64,000 nucleotides of DNA, from the NCBI GenBank assembly GCA_963836355.1, contig CAWIJO010000009.1, forward strand, positions 222,925-286,924, given 5' to 3'. Origin of the DNA: Palsa-506 sp963836355 (lineage in GTDB: Bacteria; Actinomycetota; Actinomycetes; Streptosporangiales; Streptosporangiaceae). Numbering within the stretch: the stretch's first letter is position 1; every line of letters starts with the position of its first letter. Made by a program: the position numbers and the translations under genes. Positions 36,101-44,814 of this stretch are shown in pieces. The notes beneath the pieces were generated by a model. That model did not search any database. It was not told where the DNA came from and saw only the letters and a list, made by a program, of their open reading frames with translations.

Positions 36101-36472
36101 ATGCCTGCCCGACTTCACCACATCGTCGTTGACGCTCACGATCTGCCCGGCCTGGCCCGGTTCTGGACGCAAGCGCTGGGCTGGAAGGTTCTTTCCGAGC
36201 GCGAGCATGAGATCGTCATCGGGACCGACCAGAACGCGCCCGTCGGCATGTGCTTCATGCCAGTCACCGATCCCAAGACGGTCAAAAACCGCGTGCATCT
36301 TGACCTCACCAGCAGCGCCGCAGACCGCGATCAGGAAATTGACCGCCTTCTCGCACTCGGAGCGCACCGGGTGGACATCGGGCAGACTGGCGCTGAGTCC
36401 TGGACAGTCCTGGCCGATCCTGAGGGAAACGAGTTCTGCGTCGTGCGCCCGAAGGAAACGCTCACCCGTTAG
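36101..36472 (+). CDS. VOC/glyoxalase-family protein
   Basis: 123 residues: MPARLHHIVVDAHDLPGLAR FWTQALGWKV, DPKTVKNRVHLDLTSS, AADRDQEIDRLLALGAHRVD, WTVLADPEGNEFCVV. One complete VOC domain of the DUF ''glyoxalase-like'' type with ligand candidates His (HHIVVDA), His (VHLDL) and Glu (GNEFCVV). ATG 36101; no strong ribosome site. It lies just downstream of the IS-interrupted integrase start. Substrate unknown. Confidence 0.87.
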   Translation: MPARLHHIVVDAHDLPGLARFWTQALGWKVLSEREHEIVIGTDQNAPVGMCFMPVTDPKTVKNRVHLDLTSSAADRDQEIDRLLALGAHRVDIGQTGAESWTVLADPEGNEFCVVRPKETLTR

Positions 36473-36594
36473 GGCCGAGCACTGACGGCCGCAGACGAAC
36501 CCTCTCCGCGGCTATGAGCGTGCGAGTTCCTGACGTCGCTGTACGCTGGAATAAGATCTTAGCGCGGACGGTAATACCCAGTTATATTGGTGCT

Positions 36595-36837
36595 GTGAAA
36601 ACAGCGATTTCCCTGCCGGAAGACACCTTCGAGCAGGCGACGAAGCAAGCCGCAGAGCTGGGCATCAGCCGGTCCGAGTTCTTCGCCCGCGCCGCCCGCA
36701 GGTACCTGGATGACCTTGCCGCACGGTCGCTGACCCAGCAAATCGACGAAGCGCTCCAGGCAGCAGGACCCGACGACTCCGCAACCGCTGCCGCTGCAGC
36801 CGGGCGCAGCCGCCTGGCCCGCCAGGACGACTGGTGA
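36595..36837 (+). CDS. MazE-like ribbon-helix-helix antitoxin
   Basis: 80 residues from GTG 36595: VKTAISLPEDTFEQATKQAA ELGISRSEFFARAARRYLDD L. This is the RHH DNA-binding fold. An acidic/Ala-rich tail with RSRLARQDDW would wrap the toxin. It overlaps the toxin start by four bases (GTGA). Intact. Its upstream region (gatcttagcgcggacggtaataccc) is AT-richer and is the probable autoregulated promoter. Confidence 0.85.
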   Translation: MKTAISLPEDTFEQATKQAAELGISRSEFFARAARRYLDDLAARSLTQQIDEALQAAGPDDSATAAAAAGRSRLARQDDW

Positions 36838-37110
36838 TCCAGCGCGGCGGCATCTGGTGGGCCGATCTAGGCGAGACGCGGGGCAGCAGGCCCGCCAAGC
36901 GCCGCCCGGTCCTGGTCATCCAGTCCGGTCCGTTCAATGCAAGCCGCTTGTATACCACCATCGCCGCCGTCATCACGTCCAACACTGGCCTGGCGGCCAT
37001 GCCCGGCAACGTCTTCCTGCCCGCGGCGTCCTCGGGCCTGCCCAAAGACTCCGTCGTCAACGTCACCGCCCTGGTCACCCCCGACAAGACCGACTGGGGT
37101 GCCCCGAAGC
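36834..37110 (+). pseudogene. MazF-like endoribonuclease toxin, 5' part (split by IS3)
   Basis: MIQRGGIWWADLGETRGSRP AKRRPVLVIQSGPFNASRLY TTIAAVITSN carries the SH3-like barrel and the conserved RPVLVIQ. VNVTALVTPDK is the catalytic Ser/Thr region. The coding sequence then enters the IS at 37111 and picks up 30 IS-encoded residues before stopping at 37202. The proper C-terminus lies beyond the element at 38384. The toxin product would lack its last helix. Confidence 0.85.
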
Positions 37111-37158
37111 TTCCGGACAGTCCATCCAATAGGATGGACGTCTGGAAAGGTGAAGTAA

Positions 37159-37449
37159 TTGCCTCGACCGAAGAAGAGCTTCTCACCGGAATTCAAAGAT
37201 GAAGCCGTGAAGATGGTGATCGAGACGTCGCGTCCGATCGCCCGAGTGGCGAAGGAGCTCGGTATCAACGAAGGCACACTCGGTAACTGGGTGAGCGTCT
37301 ACCGCCGTGATCATGCCGGCGAAGAACCGCCGCTAACCGTGAATGAGCGCGCGCGGCTGCGCGAGCTCGAGCGGGAAACCCGGGAACAGAGGATGGAGCT
37401 CGAGTTCCTGAAAAAAGCCGCGGCATACTTCGCCCGCGACCATCGGTGA
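37159..37449 (+). CDS. IS3 OrfA (helix-turn-helix transposase subunit)
   Basis: 96 residues: RPKKSFSPEFKDEAVKMVIE, IARVAKELGINEGTLGNWVS VYRR (HTH), then a leucine-zipper-like segment LRELERETREQRMELEFLKK AAAYFA. The start is probably TTG 37159 with aaaggtga upstream. The end overlaps orfB in the -1 frame, with an A6 run (ctgaaaaaagcc) about 30 bases before its stop that could support frameshifting to a fused OrfAB. Confidence 0.92.
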   Translation: MPRPKKSFSPEFKDEAVKMVIETSRPIARVAKELGINEGTLGNWVSVYRRDHAGEEPPLTVNERARLRELERETREQRMELEFLKKAAAYFARDHR

Positions 37450-38357
37450 CCGAGAAATTCGAGTTCATCGACGCGGAGTATGCGGCTTACCAGGAATCAG
37501 ATGAGCGGTACGTGCCGTCGGTCGTGCAAATGTGCAGGTGGATGGAGGTGTCGCGGTCCGGGTTCTACGAATGGCGGAACGCGCCGGAATCGGCGACGGC
37601 GAAAAGGCGCGGGGAACTCGCTTTGATCGTGCGGAAGTCATTCGATGAATCGGATGGGACGTACGGGTACCGGCGGGTGCACACGGACCTGGTGGCCTGG
37701 GGCGTGCCGGCCGGGCCGGAGCTGGTGCGGTCGGTGATGCGCGAGCTGGGCCTGCAGGCTTGCCAGCCGCGGCCGTGGCGGTTCAGCCTCACCGAGGGCG
37801 ACGGCCAGGAGCATGACATTCCCGATCTCGTGAACCGGGATTTCACGGCCGGCGCGCCGGGCGAGAAAATGGTAGGCGACATAACCTATATTCCGACCTG
37901 GCAGGGCTGGCTCTATTTGGCGACGGTTATCGACTGTCATACGAAGGAAGTGATCGGGTGGGCTACGGACGATAACTACAAGACGCCGCTCATCGAGAGG
38001 GCCATCGAGATGGCCGCCCGCAATTATCCTCTCGCCGGGAATGCTATCTTCCACTCCGACCGCGGCAGCAACTACACATCCCGGCAGTTCGCCGGGACGC
38101 TCAGGAAATACAACCTTCGGCATTCGGTCGGGCGCACCGGGATCTGCTACGATAATGCCATGGCCGAATCGTTCTTCGCCGCGCTGAAGAACGAGCGCGT
38201 CCACCGGACCCAGTATCCGACTCGTGAGCACGCGCGCCGGGATGTTGTGAGGTACATCGAATTCTGGTACAATTCGAAGCGCAGGCACTCCGGGCTTCAG
38301 TACCGAACCCCACGGCAGGTCCGCGAGGAATACCTGGAACGGCAGTCCGCAGCGTGA
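37446..38357 (+). CDS. IS3 OrfB (DDE integrase-fold transposase)
   Basis: 303 residues: CRWMEVSRSGFYEWRNAPES, GTYGYRRVHTDL; rve domain with Asp in MVGDITYIPTWQGWLYLATV, Asp in IFHSDRGSNYTS, and Glu in ICYDNAMAESFFAALKNE; end YIEFWYNSKRRHSGLQYRTP. All three catalytic acids are present, so the element could still be active. Confidence 0.95.
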   Translation: MTEKFEFIDAEYAAYQESDERYVPSVVQMCRWMEVSRSGFYEWRNAPESATAKRRGELALIVRKSFDESDGTYGYRRVHTDLVAWGVPAGPELVRSVMRELGLQACQPRPWRFSLTEGDGQEHDIPDLVNRDFTAGAPGEKMVGDITYIPTWQGWLYLATVIDCHTKEVIGWATDDNYKTPLIERAIEMAARNYPLAGNAIFHSDRGSNYTSRQFAGTLRKYNLRHSVGRTGICYDNAMAESFFAALKNERVHRTQYPTREHARRDVVRYIEFWYNSKRRHSGLQYRTPRQVREEYLERQSAA

Positions 38358-38383
38358 ATTAACCACAAATACGCTGTCCGGAA

Positions 38384-38483
38384 AGCCCGGGGCAGATCAG
38401 ACCTTGACACCGAGACCGGCCAGCTTCCGGCGTCCCTCATGAACGATGTCGACCGAGGTCTGCGCCGCCTACTTGGACTCTGA
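38384..38483 (+). pseudogene. MazF C-terminal remnant, right of the IS3 element
   Basis: One frame reads SDLDTETGQLPASLMNDVDR GLRRLLGL-stop. This is the final helix and tail of MazF-type toxins (.. LPxxLMxEVDxGLRxxLGL). It lies immediately after the IS right end. Joining it to 37110 still needs a frame adjustment, so the toxin may have been damaged before or after the insertion. Confidence 0.75.
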
Positions 38484-38769
38484 CCGAAATTGAGCGGTTA
38501 CGCGCGAGCCCATGGCGACCTCGGACGCGGGTCCTGCGGTCCGGGTGAGAAACGCCTGATCACCGGCCCACGGAGCTCCCTCGTCCCGGTCCGGGAATCC
38601 GGGCACGGTCATCGCTCCGGGCTCAGTGAACCGCAAAAAGAAACGGACAAAATTTATGGAACGGATCCGCGCAGGCCCGTCCGTTTCAGATTATCTTGAT
38701 GTTTCCGTGGTTAGTGTCATTGCCTGCTCAGCTCCCCGGCCACCAGGGCTCCTGACATAGGGAGATTGT
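38484..38769. other. Junction DNA between two mobile elements
   Basis: About 290 bp. Contains an 8-bp inverted repeat aaacggac / gtccgttt (about 38650-38692), which may be a terminator. The short plus-strand frame 38490-38699 has no motif. Confidence 0.4.
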
Positions 38770-40786
38770 TTATGCAGTGCCTGGGTGTTCTTTGATTTCG
38801 TAGCGCAGGGTGAGGGTGGTGCCGGGGTAGCGGGTGCTGGTGGTATTCAGCTGCTGGCAGAGGGCTTTGTAGCGCCCGGGTGCGGCGGGGCGCGGTGAGC
38901 GGGTCGAGGCGGATGTGCAGGATGCCGTGGCCGGGGGTGATGTCGCCGCTGGTGGTGAGGGCTTCGCGGATGAGGGCGAAGGCTTCGTCGCGGGCGCGGG
39001 CGTAGTGGCCGTTCAGGGCGCGGGCCAGGATGGTCTCGGTGTTGCAGGCGGCCATCCGGATGGCGTGGGTGATCAGCTTGGTCTCGGTGTCCAGCCGGAC
39101 CTGCCCGGGGTTGTGCTGGCCGAGGGGGATTTTCGCCGGGGTGGCCTTCGCGGCGGTCTCGGCGGCCTGGAGTTTCCGGCGGGCGGCCTCGACTGGGGCA
39201 TCGAGCCGGGCGAGCATCTGGTTGGTGATGACGGTGCTGGTCCCGGGGGCGGGGCTGCGCAGCGCGGCTAGTTTCTCCGCCCGGGCGGCCTCTGCCTGGG
39301 TGACCGCCGTCTTCGCGGCCTTGACGGCGGAGGCGGCGGTCTTCTTCGCCGGGCTGGGGACGAGCCGGCCCGGGTCGTCGGGGGTGACCGCGTAGGAGTC
39401 GAGTGCGTCGAGGGCGAAGTGGGCGCGGGCGTAGCGGAAGTAGTTTTCCTCCCGCCACCGTGAGGTCATCCGGTAGGCCACCGCGGCGGCGGGCAGGTCC
39501 TGCGCCGGGCGGGTGGTCAGGATGTGCACCTGGCGGTCGCCGCCGCGGCCGGGCTTGCGGCGGGTGACCTGCCGCAAGCTCAGCACGCGGCCCTTGTGCT
39601 TCCCCTTGCCGATGGTCAGGTCCACGTCGGTCTCGGCGAGATCGTAGTCCCGCGGGCGGCCGTCCTCGCCGGCCCGGCTGGCCGCGGCGAACGCCCCGCC
39701 GGGCAGGGCGGGCAGCTCCGCGCCAGTGTCGTTCTTGCGGTAGGTGAGCAGGTCGAAGCGGGCGTCGATGATGTCAGCGAACAGGTCCGGGGACCAGCCG
39801 CCCCGGTCAAAGCACAACGTCACGTTCCGGTCCTCGCCGGCCAGGTCGCGGAGCGCGGGGAGCAGGCCGCGGATCTGGCTGGCCAGTGAAGATGACGGCT
39901 GCGCCATCACCACCAGCAGCGGGTCCCCGGCGCTGCCGGTGACCCAGGTCTCCTCCGTGCCCGGGCCGGGGAACTTCAGCCTCGCCACGTGCATCTTCTG
40001 CACGTCCCGCTTCCCGAAGTAGGCCCGGGTGTGCCCGTCGATATACATGAACCCGAGCTCATCGGGGCGGGCGGCGGCGTGGTGGCGGGCGATCGCCAGC
40101 TGCAGCTCAGCGGCCTTCCCGGCGGCGGCCAGCTCGCCGAGCTTGCGGCGGATCGTCTTGACCTCCGGGGCCCGGTCCAGGCCCAGCACCCGGCCCAGGG
40201 CGCCCGGGTCGACGCGGGTGGCGCCCTCCGCGCGCGGCTCGCGCAGCAGCGCGGCGAACACTCCCAGGATCAGCATGGCCTCCAGCCCGTAGAACCCGTT
40301 CCGCAGCGGCCCGTATACCGCGCGGGCGCAGGCCAGGAGCCCGGTGCCGGCCAGCGCGGGCAGCGCCAGCAGCAGCCCGGCCAGCGGGTACCTCGCGCCC
40401 GGGATGAACACCGGGGCGGCGCCCTCGCCCAGCAGCCCGAACCGGGCCAGCGCCCGCTCCCCGCCCCGGCTCACCGGATCCGGCAGCACCGGCAGCAGGC
40501 CCTCCCGGCCGCCGGCATCTCTGCCCGCCGGCCCGTCCTGAACAGCGGGAGCTGCGGGAGAGGCCGGCTCTTCAGCGGCGGGCTCCTCGCCAGAAGCCTC
40601 GCCGCCGCCCGCCGGTGCCGCGGCCCCGCGGGCCGGGACGCGGCCCAGCGCAGTCCGGACGGTAAAGGTCGATACCCCGCACTCCCCGGCGATGGCGGTC
40701 AGGTTCTGGCCCCGGGCGTCCAGCACCCAGCTCCGCGCCCTCCTCGAACTCACCCCCGCCGCCCGCCAGGCCGTCGCCGACCTCAT
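38770..40786 (-). pseudogene. Large DDE-type transposase of an unnamed family (one-base insertion near the end)
   Basis: About 670 residues. An N-terminal HTH-like segment (LTAIAGECGVSTFTVRTALG RVP) and a hydrophobic region (FIPGARYPLAGLLLALPAL) are followed by a catalytic-looking core: LGFMYIDGHTRAYFGKRDVQ, VTLCFDRGGWSPDLFADII and MTSRWREENYFRYARAHFAL (WREENYFRY recalls the IS4 Y-R-E motif). The C-terminus TTSTRYPGTTLTLRYEIKEH PG (stop at 38770) is one frame away; an extra base in TTT at 38866-38868 explains it. The start is uncertain, since the frame is open to 41056. I cannot define terminal repeats. Confidence 0.75.
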
Positions 40787-41056
40787 CAAGCACACCACCC
40801 GGACCGAAGCCCAGAAGCGCCCACCCGGCAGGAGCTGACCCGAACGGCAGTATGGCCGATCCCTGCGCACGCGCCCCGCACTGCGGGGACAAGGACACGA
40901 TGCACGGCTTGTTTGTAGCGGCGGTCCAGGCGGCCGGGCCGCCCGGCGGGCGAGCGCGAGGGCGCATGTTACGGCGGCGACGTCGAAGGCCATGAATACC
41001 GCGGGATGACTGCGACTGCCCGCGAGATCCGGTCGAATGGCTGCCCAGTGCAGCAA

Positions 41057-41405
41057 TAGACGTCTTTCACTCTATGACGCGACCGGCGAAGGGCGTATTG
41101 TATTGAGCCGCGGAAATCGAACCCAACCAGTTGCGCAGGGTAGCCGGGAAAACAAAGTGCCAAGCCGATCTCTGCCGTGGGGGTTTCGGTCATCGCAAGT
41201 GGATTCAGTTAACCGTGAGACTGCCCTGAATCCTCACCCTTCGGATGTTTAGAGATCCCTCTAAGATTGCCCATGCTGGCAACGGGGGTATGGCGTATAT
41301 GACTGCCTGTTCTTAGACTGGAGCCGATCGAGGAGTTCGCTGGTTCACCATGAGCGGTTTGCTGGGAGCGGTGTTGACTGTGCTGCGGTGGCGTGAGGAG
41401 CATAC
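41057..41405. other. Intergenic, AT-richer, promoter region
   Basis: About 350 bp upstream of the DUF397 gene. Contains the inverted repeat ttagag..ctctaa near 41250. No gene motif; a plausible promoter/operator region for DUF397. Confidence 0.4.
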
Positions 41406-41657
41406 GTGTCTTTAGCGGATCAGCCTGCGGTGTTATGGCGCAGGAGCAAGGCGTGTAACCCTGTGGAGTGTGTTGAAGTTGCGCTCTGCCAAGATCGTGT
41501 ACTGATGCGTGATTCCAAGAATCCGAAGGCTGGGTTTCTGGAGTTTACCCGTGATGAGTGGCGAGCCTTCTTGCTCGAGCTCTCGCGGAGGTGCCCTCCT
41601 GTCAGCCGACCAGGGTCAGCTTCCTGGATTCGATCGATTGCTGTGCGTGATAGGTGA
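41406..41657 (+). CDS. DUF397-domain protein
   Basis: 83 residues: WRRSKACNPVECVEVALCQD RVLMRDSKNPKAGFLEFTRD EWRAFLLEL is the complete DUF397 motif. The remaining tail is irregular. GTG start with ggag six bases upstream. DUF397 proteins partner XRE-DUF5753 regulators, usually directly downstream on the same strand. Here the DUF5753 gene is 520 bp away and on the opposite strand. Confidence 0.9.
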   Translation: MSLADQPAVLWRRSKACNPVECVEVALCQDRVLMRDSKNPKAGFLEFTRDEWRAFLLELSRRCPPVSRPGSASWIRSIAVRDR

Positions 41658-41749
41658 CATGCTGGGCTGCGAAAGGAGCTAGCTTGTGTTACTGCTGAGG
41701 CAAGATACCCGTAGTCTGTAGGAGGGCAACCTCGACGGTAAGGATCGAC

Positions 41750-42049
41750 ATGGGTGACGTGCAGCAGCCTGGCAGGGGAGCGGTGTTACTTGGCGATGGC
41801 AGTCAGCCAACCTCGTCCGCTCGGTCATCATGGCTGGTCAGGGGTATCTATTCGGCTTGCTCCGGCGCGATCGCTATGGTCGCGGGGGCTGGAGCGAGCC
41901 TCATGGTCGCTGCCGCAGACCGGATTATCGCCTGGTGTGCGGTTGCAGGCGTCGCTTCTGTTGGTGCAGGCTTAATACGGCATTCGGGCCTGGTCAGTGC
42001 GTGCCGGGAGGCGTTTTCTCGCTGGCTCGGAGCTGCCTCTTCTTCCTGA
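41750..42049 (+). CDS. Small hypothetical protein with a hydrophobic core
   Basis: 99 residues from ATG 41750 (aagg nearby): a polar N-terminus, then GIYSACSGAIAMVAGAGASL MVAAADRIIAWCAVAGVASV GAGLI, which could form one or two membrane helices. No family recognised. Its last 56 bases overlap the convergent membrane-protein gene at 41994, which weakens the call. Confidence 0.4.
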   Translation: MGDVQQPGRGAVLLGDGSQPTSSARSSWLVRGIYSACSGAIAMVAGAGASLMVAAADRIIAWCAVAGVASVGAGLIRHSGLVSACREAFSRWLGAASSS

Positions 42050-42344
42050 TAAATTCGCCAACTGCAATCGTGATCCAAACCAACACGGATCCACCGCCGA
42101 AGACTCCGGCTGGCAGGACGTAGCGTGGCTTGATCCCCCGGATTCCTTCAGTGGCGACCACGACAACGCCGATCCCTACAGTAATGCTGACGACAAGGAC
42201 GAAAAGTACGCAGCTGACAATTGTGATGAAGCGGAGGGTGCGGCCCCAATCGCTGCCGGCCCATTTGAGGAGGCCAACGACCGTGTCCGGGCCCGTGGAA
42301 GGCGCGAGGGCAGGCTCCTCACGTCGTCGCCTGAAGATCGCCAT
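41994..42344 (-). CDS. Small two-helix membrane protein
   Basis: 116 residues: a basic N-terminus (MAIFRRRREEP), then helices FITIVSCVLFVLVVSITVGI GVVVVA and LPAGVFGGGSVLVWITIAVG EFI, and a basic tail. ATG 42344 has gagagga upstream. It begins inside the 3' part of the XRE gene (overlap 42176-42344 in another frame), so the two are probably co-transcribed from 43.3 kb. Function unknown; location suggests a membrane partner of the DUF5753/DUF397 module. Confidence 0.65.
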   Translation of the reverse strand: MAIFRRRREEPALAPSTGPDTVVGLLKWAGSDWGRTLRFITIVSCVLFVLVVSITVGIGVVVVATEGIRGIKPRYVLPAGVFGGGSVLVWITIAVGEFIRKKRQLRASEKTPPGTH

Positions 42345-43297
42345 CGGTCCTCTCTTGCACCAGCCGATTGGGACGCTTTGCCGGTCATCGGGCTTAAGCG
42401 TCCAGCTGCTGGCTGCGCTGTTTCGCCAGGTCCGTTTCCCTCTACCTGGCGAAACTTTTCGATCAGTTGTTCGATGAGCGTCTTCGCTTGATCGGCGGGA
42501 AGTGCTTGCTTGCGCATGGTATCGAAATGCTTGGTGAACCGATCAACCTTTTCCTTGTCGCCCCGGCTGACCAGGTCGCCGCTGAGGCCCTCGACGAAGA
42601 GCAGGTTCTCGTCTGAATCCTGGAAGTCGAGCAGGATGAACGATCCAAGGAGCCCCGGATGTGCCCCGGCGCCGAACGGTATGATCTCCACGGAGATGGC
42701 GGCTTGCTCGCTGGCATCAAGCAGGTACTGCAACTGGCGTTGCATGACTGCCGGGCTGCCAATCCAGCGGTGCAGCGCCTCCTCACCGAAAACGGAGATC
42801 ATTTTGGGGGAGTCTGCGTGTCGGAGCAGATTCTGCTGCCGTTGCAGTCGCATGTCGACGATACGACACGCCACCTCGTCGCTGCAGTGCACCCGGAGCA
42901 ACTCGAAGGCGTATTCCTCCGTTTGCAGCAGGCCTGGGATGAGAAAGGGATGGAAAACGCGGATTGACGAGGCAGATGCCTCCTGGCCCAGGTAGAAGGC
43001 GAATTTTGGCGAGACAATGTCCCGGTACCGGCTCCACCAGGATGAGCCCCTGCTGCCGCGTGCAGCGTTAGAGAGCCCCGCAACGACTTGCTTATCGGTC
43101 ACTCCGTAGAGCTGCAGCAGGGCCCGGAGGTCCGTTACCGACAGGCCAACGGCGCCATTCTCGACCCGGATCAGCTTCGACTCCGACCAGTCGAGGCGCT
43201 GTGCAGCCTCCCGCTGTGTCAGTCCGGTCGCTTTTCGCGCCATCTGCAACTCAGCCTTCAGTTTGCGCCGTTGGCTGCTCGGGTCGCCGCCAGGCAT
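42176..43297 (-). CDS. XRE regulator with DUF5753 (Scr1-type)
   Basis: 373 residues. HTH: LKAELQMARKATGLTQREAA QRLDWSESKLIRVENGAVGL. The DUF5753 core includes YLGQEASASSIRVFHPFLIP GLLQTEEYAFELLRVH, RLQRQQNLLRHADSP, EEALHRWIGSPAVMQRQLQY LL, IPFGAGAHPGLLGSFILLDF and LLFVEGLSGD. Family members end near residue 285; here about 85 extra Ser/Arg-rich residues run on over the next gene, so the real stop may have been lost. Acts with DUF397 partners in development or antibiotic regulation in Streptomyces. Confidence 0.9.
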   Translation of the reverse strand: MPGGDPSSQRRKLKAELQMARKATGLTQREAAQRLDWSESKLIRVENGAVGLSVTDLRALLQLYGVTDKQVVAGLSNAARGSRGSSWWSRYRDIVSPKFAFYLGQEASASSIRVFHPFLIPGLLQTEEYAFELLRVHCSDEVACRIVDMRLQRQQNLLRHADSPKMISVFGEEALHRWIGSPAVMQRQLQYLLDASEQAAISVEIIPFGAGAHPGLLGSFILLDFQDSDENLLFVEGLSGDLVSRGDKEKVDRFTKHFDTMRKQALPADQAKTLIEQLIEKFRQVEGNGPGETAQPAAGRLSPMTGKASQSAGAREDRWRSSGDDVRSLPSRLPRARTRSLASSNGPAAIGAAPSASSQLSAAYFSSLSSALL

Positions 43298-43530
43298 GGC
43301 TGATCACGTCCTTCCCGGGCTGACGCTCTCGCCCTCGTGTGCGAATGAATGTGTATCGGCTAGTAGCAGAGTGACAGTAGCACATGTCACCTGATAAGCG
43401 GCACTTCTGCACATGCATCGCAACAGGCGCGTCAGCGAGCTCAAGCCTGCGACGTTGCCTGGCCGCCAGGTGGGCGCTCGGCCTGACGTGATCCTGGAAG
43501 CCGGCCGTGCCAACCTGTTAGGAAGGGTCG

Positions 43531-44043
43531 ATGCAGGAACGATTGTGCTGCCCGGTGGATGTGTACATGCTGCTGGAGCGCGGGGGGCGGCTGCTGATGC
43601 TGCGGCGGGCCGCCGATGCGGCGTATGCGTCGCTGCTGTTGTGCCCGCCGTCTGGTCATGTCGAGCAGGGCGAGGACATCGTGTCTGCCGCGATCCGCGA
43701 GACAGTCGAGGAGACAGGTATCGAGCTTCGCGGCGAGCAGGTGCGGTGCGCAACGGTGGTGCAGCACCGGGCGCCGAGTGGCCAGGCGCGGATTGGCTGG
43801 TTCTTCGCCGCGGCACCCGGGTGGACCGGCGAACCAGTGAACCGGGAACCCGCTAAGCATTCCGAGCTGGTGTGGGTGGATCCGGCAGCGCCGCCTGCCG
43901 ACCTGGTTGCCTATACGTGGGCGGGTCTGGCGGCCTGGCGGGCCGGGGCGCCGTGGGCGATCCACTGGCAGCAGCCGGGCAGCCCGGTGCACTATGACCC
44001 AACCCGGGAGGCGGAGCTGACCCTGCTCAGATCCCCGGGATGA
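43531..44043 (+). CDS. NUDIX hydrolase
   Basis: 170 residues. The complete Nudix box is GHVEQGEDIVSAAIRETVEE TGIEL (GX5EX7REUXEEXGU), at about 47-71. N-terminal strands VDVYMLLERGGRLLMLRRAA DAAY and C-terminal SELVWVDPAAPPADLVAYTW complete the fold. ATG 43531 with aggaagg upstream. Hydrolyses a nucleoside-diphosphate-linked substrate, not identifiable here. It stands alone. Confidence 0.93.
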   Translation: MQERLCCPVDVYMLLERGGRLLMLRRAADAAYASLLLCPPSGHVEQGEDIVSAAIRETVEETGIELRGEQVRCATVVQHRAPSGQARIGWFFAAAPGWTGEPVNREPAKHSELVWVDPAAPPADLVAYTWAGLAAWRAGAPWAIHWQQPGSPVHYDPTREAELTLLRSPG

Positions 44044-44400
44044 GGCCGAGTTTGGTGATGCGGGTGGTGATCCACTGGATGCGGCTGGCGGTGGTCATGC
44101 CGGGTGGGATGTCGGTGACGCGCTGGCCGACGGTGGCGCACATGAAGGGACTACCCGGTCGGCGGCGGGCTGCAGGTTCAGGACCTTTGCTCTCTAGGGG
44201 TCGCCGGGCTGGTGCTGGCTGAACTGGTCGCAACAGTAGAACACCGCGTCGTAGACGCCTGCCCAGGCCCGGCAGAACCCTTCCAATGCCTGCAGGACGG
44301 CGGCTTCGCGGCTGCCGGGCCGGGCGGGCAGCACTAGCCAGGCGTAGGCCAGGACGTTGGCGATGGTCTTGTCGCAGATGATCATTGTGTGCTGCCGGGC
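44027..44400 (-). pseudogene. AAA-type ATP-binding protein, C-terminal remnant
   Basis: One frame reads TMIICDKTIANVLAYAWLVL PARPGSREAAVLQALEGFCR AWAGVYDAVFYCCDQF (a Walker B-like IICDKT). The end is in another frame: VTDIPPGMTTASRIQWITTR ITKLGL to the stop at 44027. Similar to small AAA kinases/ATPases of Streptomyces (AAA_28). The N-terminal P-loop is missing; the DNA beyond 44400 belongs to an unrelated fragment on the other strand. Confidence 0.55.
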
Positions 44401-44424
44401 AGCGCGCAGCTGGGCGGCGAACAG

Positions 44425-44673
44425 GTCGCGATCCAGGCAGACTTGCGCCAGCCCCGGCAACTCCTCGACCACCCCGGGCTGCGGGACATGCTGGACCTGT
44501 CCGAGCCGGTGGCGCTGCTGCTGGTCACCGTGCCGCACTTCCTGCCCGACGGCAACGACCCGGCCGGCCTGGCCGCCGTGCTGCGAGACGCGATATCACC
44601 GGGCAGTCATATCGTGATCAGCCACGGCGCCACCGACGGACAGGCCCCGCATGTTGGCGAGGCGATGCGCTAG
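44425..44673 (+). pseudogene. SAM-dependent methyltransferase (DUF574-like), internal fragment
   Basis: ADLRQPRQLLDHPGLRDMLD LSEPVALLLVTVPHFLPDGN DPAGLAAVLRDAISPGSHIV ISHGATDGQ. This is the central part of the actinomycete S-adenosylmethionine methyltransferase family DUF574, without its SAM-binding N-terminus or its C-terminus. It abuts the AAA remnant head-on at about 44400. Confidence 0.7.
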
Positions 44674-44814
44674 CACGCGCAGACCACCGCCCCGGCTACC
44701 GCCCTTGCCGGCATCGCCGGATGCATTCCCATGCTCCCTGTGCGCAGTTTGACCCCTGGGTGCAGGCGCGCTGCCCGAGACCGGACGCGTTTGGTGCCTC
44801 GTTAGGGTTGTCGC

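Larger units (their letters stand above)
37111..38383 (+). mobile_element. IS3-family insertion sequence
   Basis: 1273 bp with 10-bp inverted ends ttccggacag / ctgtccggaa and a 3-bp direct repeat agc (37108-37110 and 38384-38386). Both the ends and the short duplication fit the IS3 family. Contains orfA and orfB, both open. It lies inside mazF. Confidence 0.9.

Noticed and set aside
37159..38357. IS3 orfA/orfB overlap considered as a sequencing frameshift
   Set aside because: Overlapping orfA/orfB in the -1 frame is normal for IS3 elements; both frames are complete.
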